A stretch of 64,000 bases of DNA from Atriophallophorus winterbourni (GCA_013407085.1 JACCGJ010000352.1:124001-188000), one strand, 5' to 3'. Shown: positions 22,668 to 34,434, counted from the first letter of the stretch. The notes: generated from the sequence alone by a model not told the origin. Numbers and translations: made by a program.

Positions 22668-23320
22668 GTTCCAAGGTTGTCACAGCCGGGGGCGGCAGTG
22701 GGGATGAGCTCCCACTGTCTATAAAATGCTCTCATATGGCGTGCGTCTCAAACAGCCTCTGACAACCAAAGCCCAGCTCCTGGCCTGCACGTGGCGGAAC
22801 TGCTTCTACTGACAGGAGAAGGGGCGAAGGCGGATGCCTGGCGCCTCAAAACCAGTTTGCTCCGGGTAGATGGAGCTCGTCAGCCTGGGAGGGCAGTCCA
22901 TCTAAGGGAAGGAAAACCCTTATTCCAAACCTCCGCTGCCTTGCGGCATACCCGATTGCGGGAAAGGCTTCGGGAGTGAACCCTGAGGAAAAATTCTTGC
23001 TGCCTTGCAGGTTGCACCTGGTCGTGCGAAGGCTAGAGAGGCGTACTCGAACAATCGCCGAGGCACTTCAAGAGAGGCGCAAGAACCCTCAAAATGGTCA
23101 CCGGCTCTCGTGAAGGAAAAAAACCGCTGCCTTGCGGGTAGACTTTTGAGTCAAAGGCTCCGGGTGGGGTCCCCTAATTCGGCCTTGGCAACCGGGTAGT
23201 ATGTCGCCTTTAACAAGAACCATGGAACCTACATTTTTCTTTCATCATGTACCCTCTTCATGGTATACTTGTTGGCACATCGTCTGTAAAGACTTGTGTA
23301 ATAATAATAATAATAATATG
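22668..23320 (+). mobile_element. family D composite retroposon with (TAA)n tail, unique to copy A
   Basis: About 650 bp of GC-rich sequence starting near CAGCCGGGGGCGGCAGTGG and ending in (TAA)n at about 23299-23317. It is inserted in a TATG tract. The first about 390 bp match, in reverse complement, the family D element at 24690-25018. The 3' third does not and ends in a different tail. Copy B has only the short TATG tract here, so this is an insertion after the copies diverged. No intact ORF. Confidence 0.8.
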
Positions 23321-23525
23321 CATGAAACAATGAGCATGATCCAGGTACATTGCCGCACAGCCATAGATTGCACGTGAGCCACGATATCGTTTACTTGCCC
23401 AGACCTAGTCAGATATTTCTTTTGTCATATCTGTCTAGGCCTGGGCAACCAGACAGTATCTCAGCCCACGTACAGTCTCTGACTGTGCGGCACTTTGCCT
23501 GGATCAGGCTTGTGCTTTCACATAA
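23321..23525. repeat. long inverted repeat of two family A 3' halves (copy A)
   Basis: A left arm (23321-23415) in reverse orientation and a right arm (23424-23525) in forward orientation meet at AGATATTTCTTTTGTCATATCT. The arms match the same about 95 bp of family A (CTAGGCCTGGGCAACC to CAGGCTTGTG). The same palindrome is in copy B at 52561-52765. Confidence 0.85.
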
Positions 23526-24479
23526 CACATCACATCACAGATATGAGAATGAAAATAGTGAGATTCCAGCGTGTTTCCGCATGCGACTCACTGCCACTGG
23601 CAAATAAATTTAACAATGTTAGCTGCACCACTCAGACTACTGCATAATTTGACATCCTTGGAGTATTTCCTGTATGGTGATAGACTATTACTTCTTCAAG
23701 ATCCCTGATCTGACTCTAACCCTTAGTCAGTTGAAGCTTAAACCGATTGAATACAAATTTCCTTCCGTCATTTCGAAAACGAGGTTCAGTAAACAAGGTG
23801 TGAATGATCCTAATACAGACACGGTAGGAATACGCGTTTAAACACGCATAGTCAATCGCAATTTGTATGTGGTCAAAGGAGGAGGAAAATCTTCGACGAT
23901 AAACGTTATTAGAAACGGGCACAAAAACTTGAACATGAAAAAATTGATTAGCCACAGTTTACAGACAGCTGTATTCCACCGGTAAAAAGGCGGACAGCAG
24001 ACATGGTCGCGACCCACAATCGGACATGCAGTGAACAAACCGTGTACCTTAAAAAGGACAACCAGACGGAACGATGCGTGCATGTTGATAAGTGAACACA
24101 TCCACGCGATATACAGTGCAAGGTCACATTTGTCAGCAGAACAAGATTTTGCGATTAGGACGAGTAGTTAAGTCATAAAACTTGTGTTACAGTATGATAC
24201 AATGCTACGAGCTGCGCTAACGTAGCATTCGATTGACTAGAAATGACGAGTTTATGTGAACCGAGAATAAGACCGTGGGAGAATTATCGAAAGAACGCTA
24301 GGAAAAATGAGAAGCACGCACGTCAAGGTGTACAGTAACCAGTGTTCGCACCTTTTGTCATGATCAATATGCATCTCATGCTTCTGAAAGTTTTTTTCAT
24401 TCTAACTGCATGAACAAATGATAGCACTATCAATCGATAGCCCAAGGATGGCAGAGTGTAGTACATACTTTTACTTTAA

Positions 24480-25018
24480 TTTTGTGAGACTATCTCATGC
24501 TGGAGGATGAGTCGGCTTCAATGAAGATTCTTGGGAATTTAGGTACAAAGCGGCGCCCCAGCACAATTCGGCGTTTGTTCGAGTCAGCTTCTCTAGCCTT
24601 TGCACAACCAAGTGCGACCTGCAAGGCAGCAGAGAGTAGCCAGAAAGAGGTGGTGTGCACCAAATAACCGTCTGCCAGACCCTGTTTCAGATTTTTCCTC
24701 ATGGTTTTCTCCCGAAGCCATTCGCGCGATCTGGTATCCCGCAAGGCAGTGGAGGTTTAAAATCAGGGGTTCCCTTCCCTGATATGAAATGCCCTCCCAG
24801 GCTAACGAGCTCCATCTGCCCGAAGCAAACTGGTTTTCAGGCGCCAGTCACTCGCCCTCGCCCCTTCTCCTGTTGGTAAAAGCAGTTCCGCCAGGCTCGG
24901 GGAGCCACTCGTGCAGGCCAGAAGCTGGACTTGGTTGTCAGAGGCTATGTGATACGCATGCCATTTGGAAGCACTTTATAAACAGTCGGAGCTTATCCCC
25001 ACTGCCACCCCCGGGTGT
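24480..25018 (-). mobile_element. family D composite retroposon with RTE-like tail (copy A)
   Basis: Reverse-orientation GC-rich element. It reads CACCCGGGGGTGGCAGTGG to GCCGACTCATCCTCCAGCA, then GATAGTCTCACAAAATTAAAG. Its 3' end is the RTE LINE 3' terminus (compare 3105-3149 and 42085-42122), so it was probably mobilised by RTE machinery. Small predicted peptides across it are not recognised proteins. Near-identical copy at 53709-54247. Confidence 0.8.
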
Positions 25019-25019
25019 G

Positions 25020-25262
25020 CAATTCGCACGGATGTAAAATCGTACAGTACTTCTGTGCTGTGTGGCTAACACCGTGCTAAATTGATTGGCCACTTGGGGT
25101 GAGCTGCATGCTGAAACAGGCTGGAGTCCCACTACCATTTATATTTTTATTTCCCCCTTCATATCAGTCTAGACTTGGGCAACCTGACAGTATGTTAGCC
25201 CACGTGCAGTCTCTGACTGTACGGCACTTTGCCTGGATCAGCCTTGTGCGTTCATACATAAA
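25020..25262 (+). mobile_element. family A element, full length (copy A)
   Basis: Runs from GCAATTCGCACGGATG to TGTGCGTTCATACATAAATACATC. It directly abuts the start of the reverse family D element. Confidence 0.8.
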
Positions 25263-26867
25263 TACATCTGGATGGCCAATGCCAGTGATATGAAAAACCG
25301 GATGCAGGTATACACAATCTCAGGATAGTAATCCTTTCCAGTGAATCTGTCTCGACTTCCGAAAATCAATTTGTGTCGTACACGACTGTGAAATGCTTCG
25401 CTGAATCTTTGGTTGTGATTCATATATAAAACACAATGGTAAAAAACAGGACAACTGAAACTTTTCCGCAGTTTCGTTACTAACATGCGGATCACAGGAA
25501 AAGTTGGATCTATTTATCATTGCTCACTTCTGCAGCATAACATAAACTTTAAAGTATGTTGTTTAATCACGTGCACCCATGGTGGCGAGATTAGTGGCAT
25601 TAAAAATGTAGAGCACCATAGTTAAATCGAAACGGCCCGTCAACTACCTGGCACGGATTTCCATCACACAATTCGTTGGGCGTGCTGTTTACATTCACCA
25701 GCTAAGGACACTGCGATCAACCTGCGAATGCCTTGAGTTGGTTTTTAAATTATATAAACTATTGTGTACATGTGACCAAGAGGGTTGGTCGTTCCAGCCG
25801 TATCCAGCAGTTGCACACAAGCGCAAATCTTGTTTACCACTTCTCAAATGTTTCAAACTATAGGGATCCTGGTCGGATAGGCTTTACTCGATGAGTCCAA
25901 ACTGAACGAAACCGGTCGTGAGCTGTGTGTTATGCAAATGCATGTAAATATCGGTTTCTTTGTTTCAATTCCTGATAGTTGATCACTGCTAGAGTTAGTA
26001 AACACGATTATAGGCGTGGTAGGTGGATAAAATGTTTCCTTCGAAATGAATTGTTGTTACGTGATGTTGTATGGCGCTTGAAGTGCTCTAGTGAAGAGTG
26101 TCACTTAAGAGGTCTAGCAGAATCCCACCCTCAGTCAAAAAGCGAGACAGCAGGCAGAGCTAATGGAGTGACAACACATATCCCAAACCCATATAATTTG
26201 AGGGAGAATTGAATGTAAAAAATTTAAACAACAGAGTGCCTCAAAACATGAACAGATGGTGAACAACGTCAGCTATCGGATGATATGCAATTGGACAAAA
26301 TCGGTCAAACGAACCAAAACGTGCTAAGGGCTCGATGGGAACCGGCTGGTAAAAAATCGATTAGAAATCAGATCGATGACCTCCAGGAGAGGCATTGAGG
26401 AGATACCCGGTCATTGCTTGGTTTACCAATAACAGTTAGAGGGGTTAAAGAATGACTATGAGTAACGTTGGACCTCTGGAATGAATGGTGACGTTATCGA
26501 AATCTGAACAGAAAATGGGAGCTGGTGTGGTTGACGATAGATCAACTGCCATCGAGGTGGAATTCAACAGCATAACCAGAAAGGACACCTAGCGTCGGAT
26601 GACATGACTTAATCACTCCCTATTATACGTTCTTCTCAACCCAGTCTGTCAGATCATTTTCGGTGAATATCGCGGAATGAATCAAGGATCGGCCCAAGCG
26701 ATCGTAGCTTATCAGAAACCAATCCCCATGTGTCGAGAAATAACATTATAATCACATCAAATGGATCCATTGCGACATGTAGACAATATGAAACTGTTGA
26801 TGGACTTCGCTTGATTTAGTTTCCTGTAGGATTAGGAAAAGTATCATGAATAATTATCAACATTGCA

Positions 26868-27082
26868 CTATTGCATTGATGTTCAATCGTGCCATACTTC
26901 TGTACTGTGCTGCTAAAACCGTACAAAATAGATAGGTCACCGATAAAGAGCTGTAGGTGGAAACACTCTGGAGTCCCACTGGCATTTTTATTTTCGTTCT
27001 CACACCTGTCTGTGGCTGGGCAACCTGACAGTATCATAGCCCACGTGCAGTCTCTGACTTTGTGGCACTTTGCCTGGATCTA
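26868..27082 (+). mobile_element. family A element (copy A)
   Basis: ATTGCATTGATGTTCAATCG to TTGCCTGGATCTATAAATGC, ending only about 60 bp from the exon donor at 27145. Confidence 0.8.
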
Positions 27083-27145
27083 TAAATGCAAGATTATAGC
27101 GATGACACGAGATGCGTTCAAAACCAGACACTCGAATATACTCAC

Positions 27146-27754
27146 AGCACATGCGGAGGGCGCAGTTGTATTCAGAATATTGTGCACATCCAACAAGTTT
27201 TGTTGATTCGACTTGAACTTGTCAAACGTGTTTCGCGCGGAAAGTTGCACACGAGCATGCAGCGGATTGGCCGAATCCAGCCGATTAGACGAATGATGTG
27301 CACTTTGCAACTCTGTCAAAGGAAAAACGCTTGACGTGGACTGCCACCAATTGAAAGGTCGGTCGTCTGAATGCATGGGCCAATTTGAGCGCGCGGCCAG
27401 GGCGCTTTCTGAGGTGGTTTTCTTCAAACTTTCCACCATGGAACAATACGGCGGGGGTGTCGGATATGTGAAATGAGCACCTTGGTTATGATGAGCCAAC
27501 GCGGTGTGCTGCTGCTGCTGCTGTGATTGGTTTTTATAATGCGAGGTGTAATGAGTAGTTGAGGGTGGTTGTGAGTGAGTCCATTGCAGATTGTGTCGTG
27601 GAAACGAGGCAGACAAGTTGACGTCACTAGCTGTCGAACTCAACCGGGTGTCCAACTTGGAACTTTCTGGTAGAAATGTATGACTTGTATCCATGATAGG
27701 AGTACTGGTACGAGAATTGTTCCGTGAGCTTATGAAATATTCAACCGAATGCAT
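27146..27754 (-). CDS. Ser/His/Gln-rich linker exon with polyglutamine (copy A)
   Basis: A 609-bp exon of 203 codons in phase 0 at both ends. It starts MHSVEYFISSRNN directly after CTTTTTCAG (27755-27763) and ends at SACA before GTGAGT (27140-27145). It contains a five-residue glutamine run encoded by CAG, which is four residues in the copy at 56375-56980, and a YPTPPPYCSM segment. The opening Met is internal, since the preceding exon ends in phase 0. No domain is recognised. Confidence 0.88.
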
Positions 27755-29956
27755 CTGAAAAAGTAGGGAAAGCTTGCATAGAAAATTCAAACGTAGTTCT
27801 GTGTAACCCCTCTGAGGCGTGATTAAACGAAGCGAGCCTCGAAAAATGATGTTGTGCTTAGCTTTATTCGGTGGAAGACCACATAGATACGACCGAAACT
27901 ATTACATTTTGTGTATACCGCCTTGTGTAATTGCGCGGAGATAGAAATTCGTTTTATAATGATTTCAGCGCTTGGCAGAGCACATAGCCCCGAGTCCGTG
28001 TGAACTCTGTTTAACAGCCAGTTAGCACTCGGCTTTACTTAGCCTGAAGCGGAGGCTTGTCATGCCACCGAAAATCATTTCAGTTTACAGATAAGATTAG
28101 GTGTTTGGAGAACATGCACAGATATAGCCAGCGCGAGATTCAAACTTTAACCAGTTCGAAGATTTTCAGTGTCTTTGGTACCGCAAATAGGAAAACCACA
28201 AACAAAAGTCAGCGACTTAGAAATTAGACATGAAAATTGGCTTTCATTCTGGATTTACCACAAAGTATGCGATTAGATATACCAACAATTGTAACACTTG
28301 TAGACTATCATAGACAAAGTTCACCTTGCAAGTGCAAATGTTTCGCACTCACTCGTTCTATGGTTTACACGTAACACCATAGGCAATAAAAAACTGAGTT
28401 ACAGTTGACAAGCCGCAGCAAGATGGAAAATACCATCGCTGGGTCACATCAAACAACTCACGCGTTAATTGTTTATGGTGACGCAGAGTGAACGCGCATA
28501 AAACATTTTGAAAGATTTTGCCCGTAAAGGGTACTGCCATGTTCGAATCAAGAATACGCTTCATTGCCACTATAATGTTGTTATAGGTGTGTGACTCTAG
28601 GTAACCTGACAGTATATTTTTTCCGGCTGCAGTCTGTGTGGCAACTTACTTGGCTTCGGGGTGTGATCTTATGCATAAACAGTAGAAATGAAAATTCAAT
28701 TAAAATATGTCATACACCGTGGATAGAATAATGTGTTCCAAGACAACGAATATTTTGATGAGAATTAACAATCATCAATATCGATTATCAAGTGAAGGAA
28801 GATTGCACAACTAAATAAGACAGCATAGACCAGACGACAACTTGGTTGCAAGCAGGTGCAATGATCGATTACTTTTCAGTGGTGGTCGCCTTGGTAACGG
28901 CAATGTCATAATGGACCTATGGTGGAACCGACCCAGGACAGATATAATTAAGACAATTTGAATCGGGGATAATGTGAACAATACGAAAAAACACTCAAAG
29001 AGCGTGGAAAATAACGAGTCATATCGTGAAAAGAGTTATATGCAAGGAGTGTTTGGGTACCGCGTATGCTAAGATTAGCATTGCAAACAGGTGAAATATT
29101 CAAAAGCAGAAAGACAGTAAAGATTCAGGCCAAGTTCGAAAGCCAAATCATTCTTACATTTGCTAATGCTTGCGATTGAAACTAGAATTATGACGACTCA
29201 GGACGATGACCAAATCAAGAATAGATCGTAAGATGTATGTAGGGATAAAACTAATCACTAGGATAGATAGGATTACATCGGCTTGGCTCCTGGATTTTCC
29301 TCGGAGTTTATTTCATAAAACATTTCGCGCAATGAGGTGTCCCACAAGACAACATAGGTTTGAGATCGGAGATTCCTAAGCCTAGATGAACTACGACCAC
29401 AGTCTGATCAATTCCATCGTCCGCATTGTGGTGGAGTTAAACTGTCAGTCATCTATCGTCGAATTTTAATATCGTGACCTAGAATGGTCATGTTTTATTT
29501 ACGAAATAAAAGTCGAGTTCTAAGGAGTGACATCCATCAACTAATGAGGATTCATGTGATCTTGAAAATGTATGGAATGCTGTGAGTTCAGGCAGGGTCC
29601 AGTAAGCTGGGTCTAGTGAGTGATATACTGGCAGGACGTCTACGTTTAGAGCGAAGGCTTTAATAAAGCGAAGGTTTCTGTGAGACTATAGCGAGTTTTT
29701 GGTTGCAGCTCGGCATAAGTGATAATCATTGTGCTCAAGAGTCCATGATAGTGAGCCGACAGTAGTTAACACTGTTTTGGAGGTAATTAAAACCACATAA
29801 AAGTTTGCTTTCGAACCTAAACAAATAGCCGACGAAATACATAAACCGAAGTAGAAAAAAGAACACTAAATATTTGCCGAACAGAAGCTAAAAAATGAGT
29901 GTAACAAGAGAAGCTATAAAGAAAAGTGACCTCATCCGATCAGAATAGTAACTAAC
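27755..29956 (-). other. intron (copy A)
   Basis: A partial family A element lies at about 28596-28682 (GGTAACCTGACAGTATA, GGCTTCGGGGTGTGATC). The part from 28.76 kb to the exon is almost identical to the duplicate, whereas 27.8-28.7 kb carries several indels against it. Nothing else is recognised. Confidence 0.6.
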
Positions 29957-30501
29957 TTGTGATTTATTGGAATCCGAGACATGGTGCATGGGCTGCTTCG
30001 AGTCAACTTCAAACTTCCCTGAACTCGAATAACCTTGACGACGTTTTTGGATTAGATTGGTAGATTTTTGCGCCCCAATGTCTGTCGCGGTGGCTCCGTA
30101 TCCACCATGCAAACGCATGTGACCATTCAAGGCAGACTGATTTTTAAACCGCTTCTGACACACCGCACAAGCCACACGTTTCGGCGCTTCTAGTGGATGA
30201 GCCATCAGCAGTGCGACTTTGGCGGCGGTCGCCACGTCTTCCGCAGTAATTGAGGAAAGCGAGGCTAGTGCCGCACTTGCTGTCTTACTGTCCAATGAGT
30301 CCGCTTCCATTACGGTATTAACGGCAGGTGCCCCGTCATGTTCCGTCATATCAGTGGTATTCGCGGGAGACGTAGACATGGAGTAACCGCCGGAATGTGA
30401 AGAACGTGGAGAAACCGCTGAAGAGAACAAGTTCGGATGCATAAGACGAGACGTCAGCTAATGTGGGCTAACAGGTTTCGAATGGCTGAGATTGCTGAGT
30501 G
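29957..30501 (-). CDS. fourth C2H2 finger exon, with in-frame TAG (copy A)
   Basis: A 545-bp exon with acceptor GTTCACATTTAG (30502-30513) and donor GTTAGT (29951-29956). The start phase (two bases) fits the single base left by the finger-3 exon. It carries CAVCQKRFKNQSALNGHMRLH, a C2H2 finger with 2-12-3 spacing followed by GGYG, the hallmark finger of TRERF1/ZNF541-type proteins. The upstream part is Ser/Ala-rich. In this copy the codon at 30458-30460 is TAG, 14 codons into the exon; copy B has GAG at 59587-59589. If true, the stop removes finger 4, ELM2 and SANT. A Met-initiated frame restarting at 30442 is not the native start. Confidence 0.88.
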
Positions 30502-30845
30502 CTAAATGTGAACGGTTCAATGAGTTTTTTTTGGAAACGAAAGTAAACCGTAGTTTCGTGTGTAAAATATTGAAAAGTATTTTACAGACAGTGAAATAAC
30601 GATAAAAGCGTATAGTGCCACTACCGCAAGAAATATGAACAACGCAGACCGCGTTAAAGTGCCCAGCGTTATTAAAAGAAGCACGTGAAAACAAACTTAA
30701 TGTACAAATAAAACGTTTCAATGGAAGTGATGTTGCAACCAAACAATCTATTTGCTTGATATCTGGTTCAATATCATTAGGATACATACAGTGTCGAACA
30801 TGATTCAGGTGCATTTTGTAAGTCCTTGGGGGCTTACTACCTGTA

Positions 30846-31215
30846 TGTATGAAAACACAAGCCTGGATCCCAGGCAAAGTGCCGCAGAGTCGAAGATTAC
30901 ACGAGGGCTAAGATGCAAACAGGTTGCCCATGTCAAGACAGATACAAAAAGAAATAGCAGTGACGCTCTAGTGTGCATCCGCACAGTACCTTTAATAAAT
31001 CAATTTAGCAGGGTGCTACCTGCGTAGTACAGAAATACTGCTTACCTAACACCGTGCTCAGTTGCATATGGAAACACACCGGAGTCACACTGGCATTCGT
31101 ATTACTATTTTCTTTCCTCAGATCGGTCTAGGACTAGGTAACCTGAGAGTATCCTAGCACACGTAGTCTATGACTGTGCGGCATTTTGCCTGGATTATGC
31201 TTGTGATTTTAAACA
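30846..31215. repeat. head-to-head pair of family A elements (copy A, empty RTE site)
   Basis: A minus copy (ATGAAAACACAAGCCTGGATC to CTGCGTAGTACAGAAATACTG) joins a plus copy (CACCGTGCTCAGTTGC to TGCTTGTGATTTTAAACATAA). The uninterrupted GGCATTCGTATTACTATT at 31092-31109 is the pre-insertion site of the RTE found in copy B. Confidence 0.75.
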
Positions 31216-33416
31216 TAATGGATGGCTCAATCTCGCGTGTCGGTTTTAAAAACTGTGCTGATATAAAGCACAAGAGTATGTAACAATGAATCGTCAAGTT
31301 CACAAAACCATATCACTGCTGGTGGGATCCACACTTCGACTATGTTTCCCAGCACATGAGCAGTGATACCGAGAAAGGGCAAATGCGTTTAGATTGTTTC
31401 TGAGGTCCATGGAACCAGTGCGGGTCTAGAAGCGATAAGAAACAACGGAGATGGCCAACGTGATTCTCCTAAACGGCATTCAATTTTTATTCAATTTACT
31501 GTTCACCAACACAATGGAGTCCATGAGAAAGGTTTCCTTCGCAAAAATCTAAACATGTGATAAGAATCACTCACTGAATGGGGGGCTAAGATGTCGAAGT
31601 TAGTTTCCCAAATGTTGTTGTTATCCATTTTATATCTGGGCATAATGAGGATCCATTTTACACAAACTTCCCTAAATGTGTAACCAAAGCGGATTATCTT
31701 AGGTGTTCTTTGAAATAAGTTCGATATGTCTATTTCAGTGTTATTTAGGTACAGCCGTAAGCCCTGAGACAGAAAAGGTGGCACACATTTAGCTAAGGTA
31801 TCGACTGCTTCATAAAGACAACATGAATGTTGAAAATCCCATATTACCGAAACCGTCAATGTTTATAAGTTTCGACGCTGGCACACTGAAGTCGATGGCC
31901 GCAAGTTGAAGCAACTTTCTACATTGGGATCCTGCGATATCACTGGGGAGCTTACACTGTATCCGATGGGAAGACCTGACATGGAGATCTGTTCGGTTGG
32001 GCGACCACAACATATGTTGCTGGCTCCATCTGGACTGGTCGGGCAAACAAAGGCTATTCAAATGTGCCAGTCTGGAGAAAGATTCATAAACGCTTAAATG
32101 AGATCGGTCAAACGATGGATGGCGTGGGAGCGAAACTCGAGTCCATGGCTTCCATTATGGACCGTCGTGATCAACTTTGTGAATATTTCGATGGGCTTGG
32201 TACGGATGAGTAGTCACAAATATAAACAACATATTCTCCAAAAATCGCTTGAACCCATATATGTTTGCGTAGTAATACAAGTTTCGCGAATACTGAAAGA
32301 TTGTCCCCCAATAAGTAACGGCAAGCCAAAATTTCGAAATGCACCGTGAAAAATAGTCGAAGACTAGAAGTTCTCTTAGATTATAGAGTTCCCGATAGAG
32401 GACGAGCGATGAAACTAGACACAGTTTACACGAGAAAAAAACGAGTCAGGATATTGCGTGAAAGTGATTGAACAGCACACGCAATAAACAATGTCTGGTG
32501 TGAACAAGTGAACTGGTGTCACACTATTGTGATTTCCAAAGTGCGACCGACGCAGCATAGAGAGGGGGAAGAAAATGCGCCATGGCACTCCAGCAGGCGA
32601 AAACGATTGGCGCACAACAGTGTTGGATACAATCGGTACACAATGTCCGGCAATTGGACTAGCGTGGCACAAAAGCTGATTGAAAATGAAGGAGATACGT
32701 AACCTCGTTCCGTCTAGAAAAACGCAATCTAGTGGCCCGTCCGATTGTAAATCACAAACTACAGAGTAAGGCTGTGTGGAATGCATTGAAGATTAACAGG
32801 TCATAAGGGATGGGGATGTGAGCAACACATTACTTAGGTCATTTTTCATTTTCAATTGTCTGTATCGAGAACAGGTCAATCGAACGAACGGATTAGAGTT
32901 TGATTGGGTAGTGTCTGACAAAATGGTATACCAAATCAAATATATTGGAAAATACCTGTGATATACCTGCCGAAGGTACTGGTTTAACGAAGCGTACGCT
33001 AGTTAACATATCAATGCGTGTGTCCATGATGCGTTCAGCGAAAAGAAACAAGGGTGTGGATAAGCCAAATGTGGAAATGTGATGGTTCCTAGTATCGGGT
33101 GAGAGATAGTATTTAGGAAAGGCTGTGAAGCGGCAAACAGCAGTTGAAACTCTCGTCCAGATTCTAGTCTGTAGTAGTAGATATCCTCAGTGGCGCTGCT
33201 TGTGATAGGACAAGAAGGAAAGAACCTGGCTTGTACAAAGTATATTTAATCTAGCGCGTTGGAGTAAAGCTAGGATTACCGCGGCTTGTGTCTGTTGTTG
33301 AGTTTGTCCTTGACGGGGTTATGTACCGGCTAATACAGATTGTCTTCCGGTTGGCTTCCAGTTCGATCCATGTCGTATTTATTTATACACGCACACGAGT
33401 GCGACTAAAATGGGTA

Positions 33417-33545
33417 TTCTTTATTCTCTATTTCTCATATCTGTCTAGGCCTGGACAACCTGACAGTTATATCGCCCACGTGCAGTCTCTGACTGTGCGG
33501 CACTTTGTCTGGATCAGGCTTGTGCTTTCATTCATTCATTTATTC
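33417..33545 (+). mobile_element. family A element, 5'-truncated, CATT tail
   Basis: A 129-bp 3' fragment (CATATCTGTCTAGGCC to GGCTTGTGCTTTCATTCATT) flanked by a perfect 10-bp direct repeat, AAAATGGGTA, at 33407-33416 and 33546-33555. This is good evidence that family A moves by target-primed reverse transcription. Confidence 0.88.
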
Positions 33546-33669
33546 AAAATGGGTACCCAAAATAGTTGGAAACATAGATGAGGCAGCCTCTGCCCGGCAA
33601 GCGAAATCATATAACATGTATTACTTGATGTTAATGAAACCAGATATATGACATCACAACACTAGGGTT

Positions 33670-33850
33670 TGGCAAAGTGAGACCCAGTCGTAGACGGCAA
33701 TTGGAGTGGGATACTGTCAGGTTGGCCAGGCCAAGAGATGTATGAGAAAGATGAAATGACAATAATAACCCAGTATATCACCTATAGATCAATACTGAAA
33801 CAGAGCCAATTTACTACGGTGCTATCTGCGCAGTATAGAAATACTACATG
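33670..33850 (-). mobile_element. family A relic
   Basis: GGCAAAGTGAGACCCAGTCG, TGTCAGGTTGGCCAGGCC and AGCCAATTTACTACGGTG occur in the family A order (reverse). Confidence 0.55.
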
Positions 33851-34042
33851 ATTGCTATTGCGTGCAAAAGCAGACACACACTGACTTAATAGGAAGTGCA
33901 CAAAACTTGCTTGCATAATAAAAAGAAGCACACCAACAGCTCTTGTGAAAATGATCATCAAATGCTTAAACAATAGGCAGGTTGAGCACCTCACTCAAGC
34001 GTGGAAAAAGGGAAACCCTGGGTCACACGTTGTGTAACTCAC

Positions 34043-34434
34043 CGTAAAAGGAAGCGGAGGTAGACGAGGGTGTTACACCATCAGACTTGAGCACTTGAGA
34101 TAAACCGGTGGTGAGCAATTTACAACCCGGATTGCTCAACGCAGTTATCAAAGAAGCTGACGTGGTTCCTGTAACCACACTGGTCAAGGCTGCCGCGCCC
34201 CGAGATCGTATCGCTTCCGCGTCCAAACCGGTAGACGAAAGAAGTGCGGCAGCAGCGACTGCAATGGCACTTGTATCTCCGTTGGTCGCTTGAGACAACA
34301 TAAGCCAACGTTCATACTCTTCGGGGTGTGCATTCTCATAGTGACGGCGGAGAGAGCGTGCATCACTGTAAGACTTATCACAGAATTGACAGGCGTGAGG
34401 TTTCTTTGCTTCATGTGTGTACTTGTGACCGTTT
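34043..34434 (-). CDS. C2H2 fingers 2 (end) and 3, plus Ala-rich segment
   Basis: A 392-bp exon with acceptor GAATTCTTAG (34435-34444) and donor GTGAGT (34037-34042). The first residues, NGHKYTH, complete finger 2 from the previous exon. Finger 3 follows as CQFCDKSYSDARSLRRHYENAH (2-12-4 spacing). The SLRRHYE motif is shared with the third N-terminal finger of ZNF541/TRERF1 as I recall it. The remaining about 90 residues are Ala/Ser/Thr-rich and probably flexible. Phases fit both neighbours (one base at each end). It lies to the right of the visible duplication, so its copy, if any, is outside the window. Confidence 0.93.

Larger units (their letters stand above)
21832..27145 (-). other. large retroelement-rich intron (copy A)
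   Basis: Holds a family C repeat (22186-22260), a composite family D element present only in this copy (22668-23320), a family A palindrome (23321-23525), a second family D element (24480-25018) and family A elements (25020-25262, 26868-27082). I see nothing in 25.3-26.8 kb. Confidence 0.65.
30502..34042 (-). other. intron (copy A; right limit of duplication not visible)
   Basis: Holds an inverted family A pair (30846-31215), a truncated family A with target-site duplications (33417-33545) and a family A relic (33670-33850). The duplicate matches up to about 32.93 kb, where the window ends. I see no exon in 31.3-33.3 kb. Confidence 0.6.

Noticed and set aside
22791..25138. Small open frames over the GC-rich elements
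   Set aside because: They result from the high GC content of family D; the copies do not share intact frames and match no protein I recognise.
30442..30444. ATG at 30442 as the native start of a zinc-finger gene
   Set aside because: The splice acceptor at 30502 and phases of neighbouring exons show the reading frame enters from upstream; the apparent start only follows the TAG at 30458.
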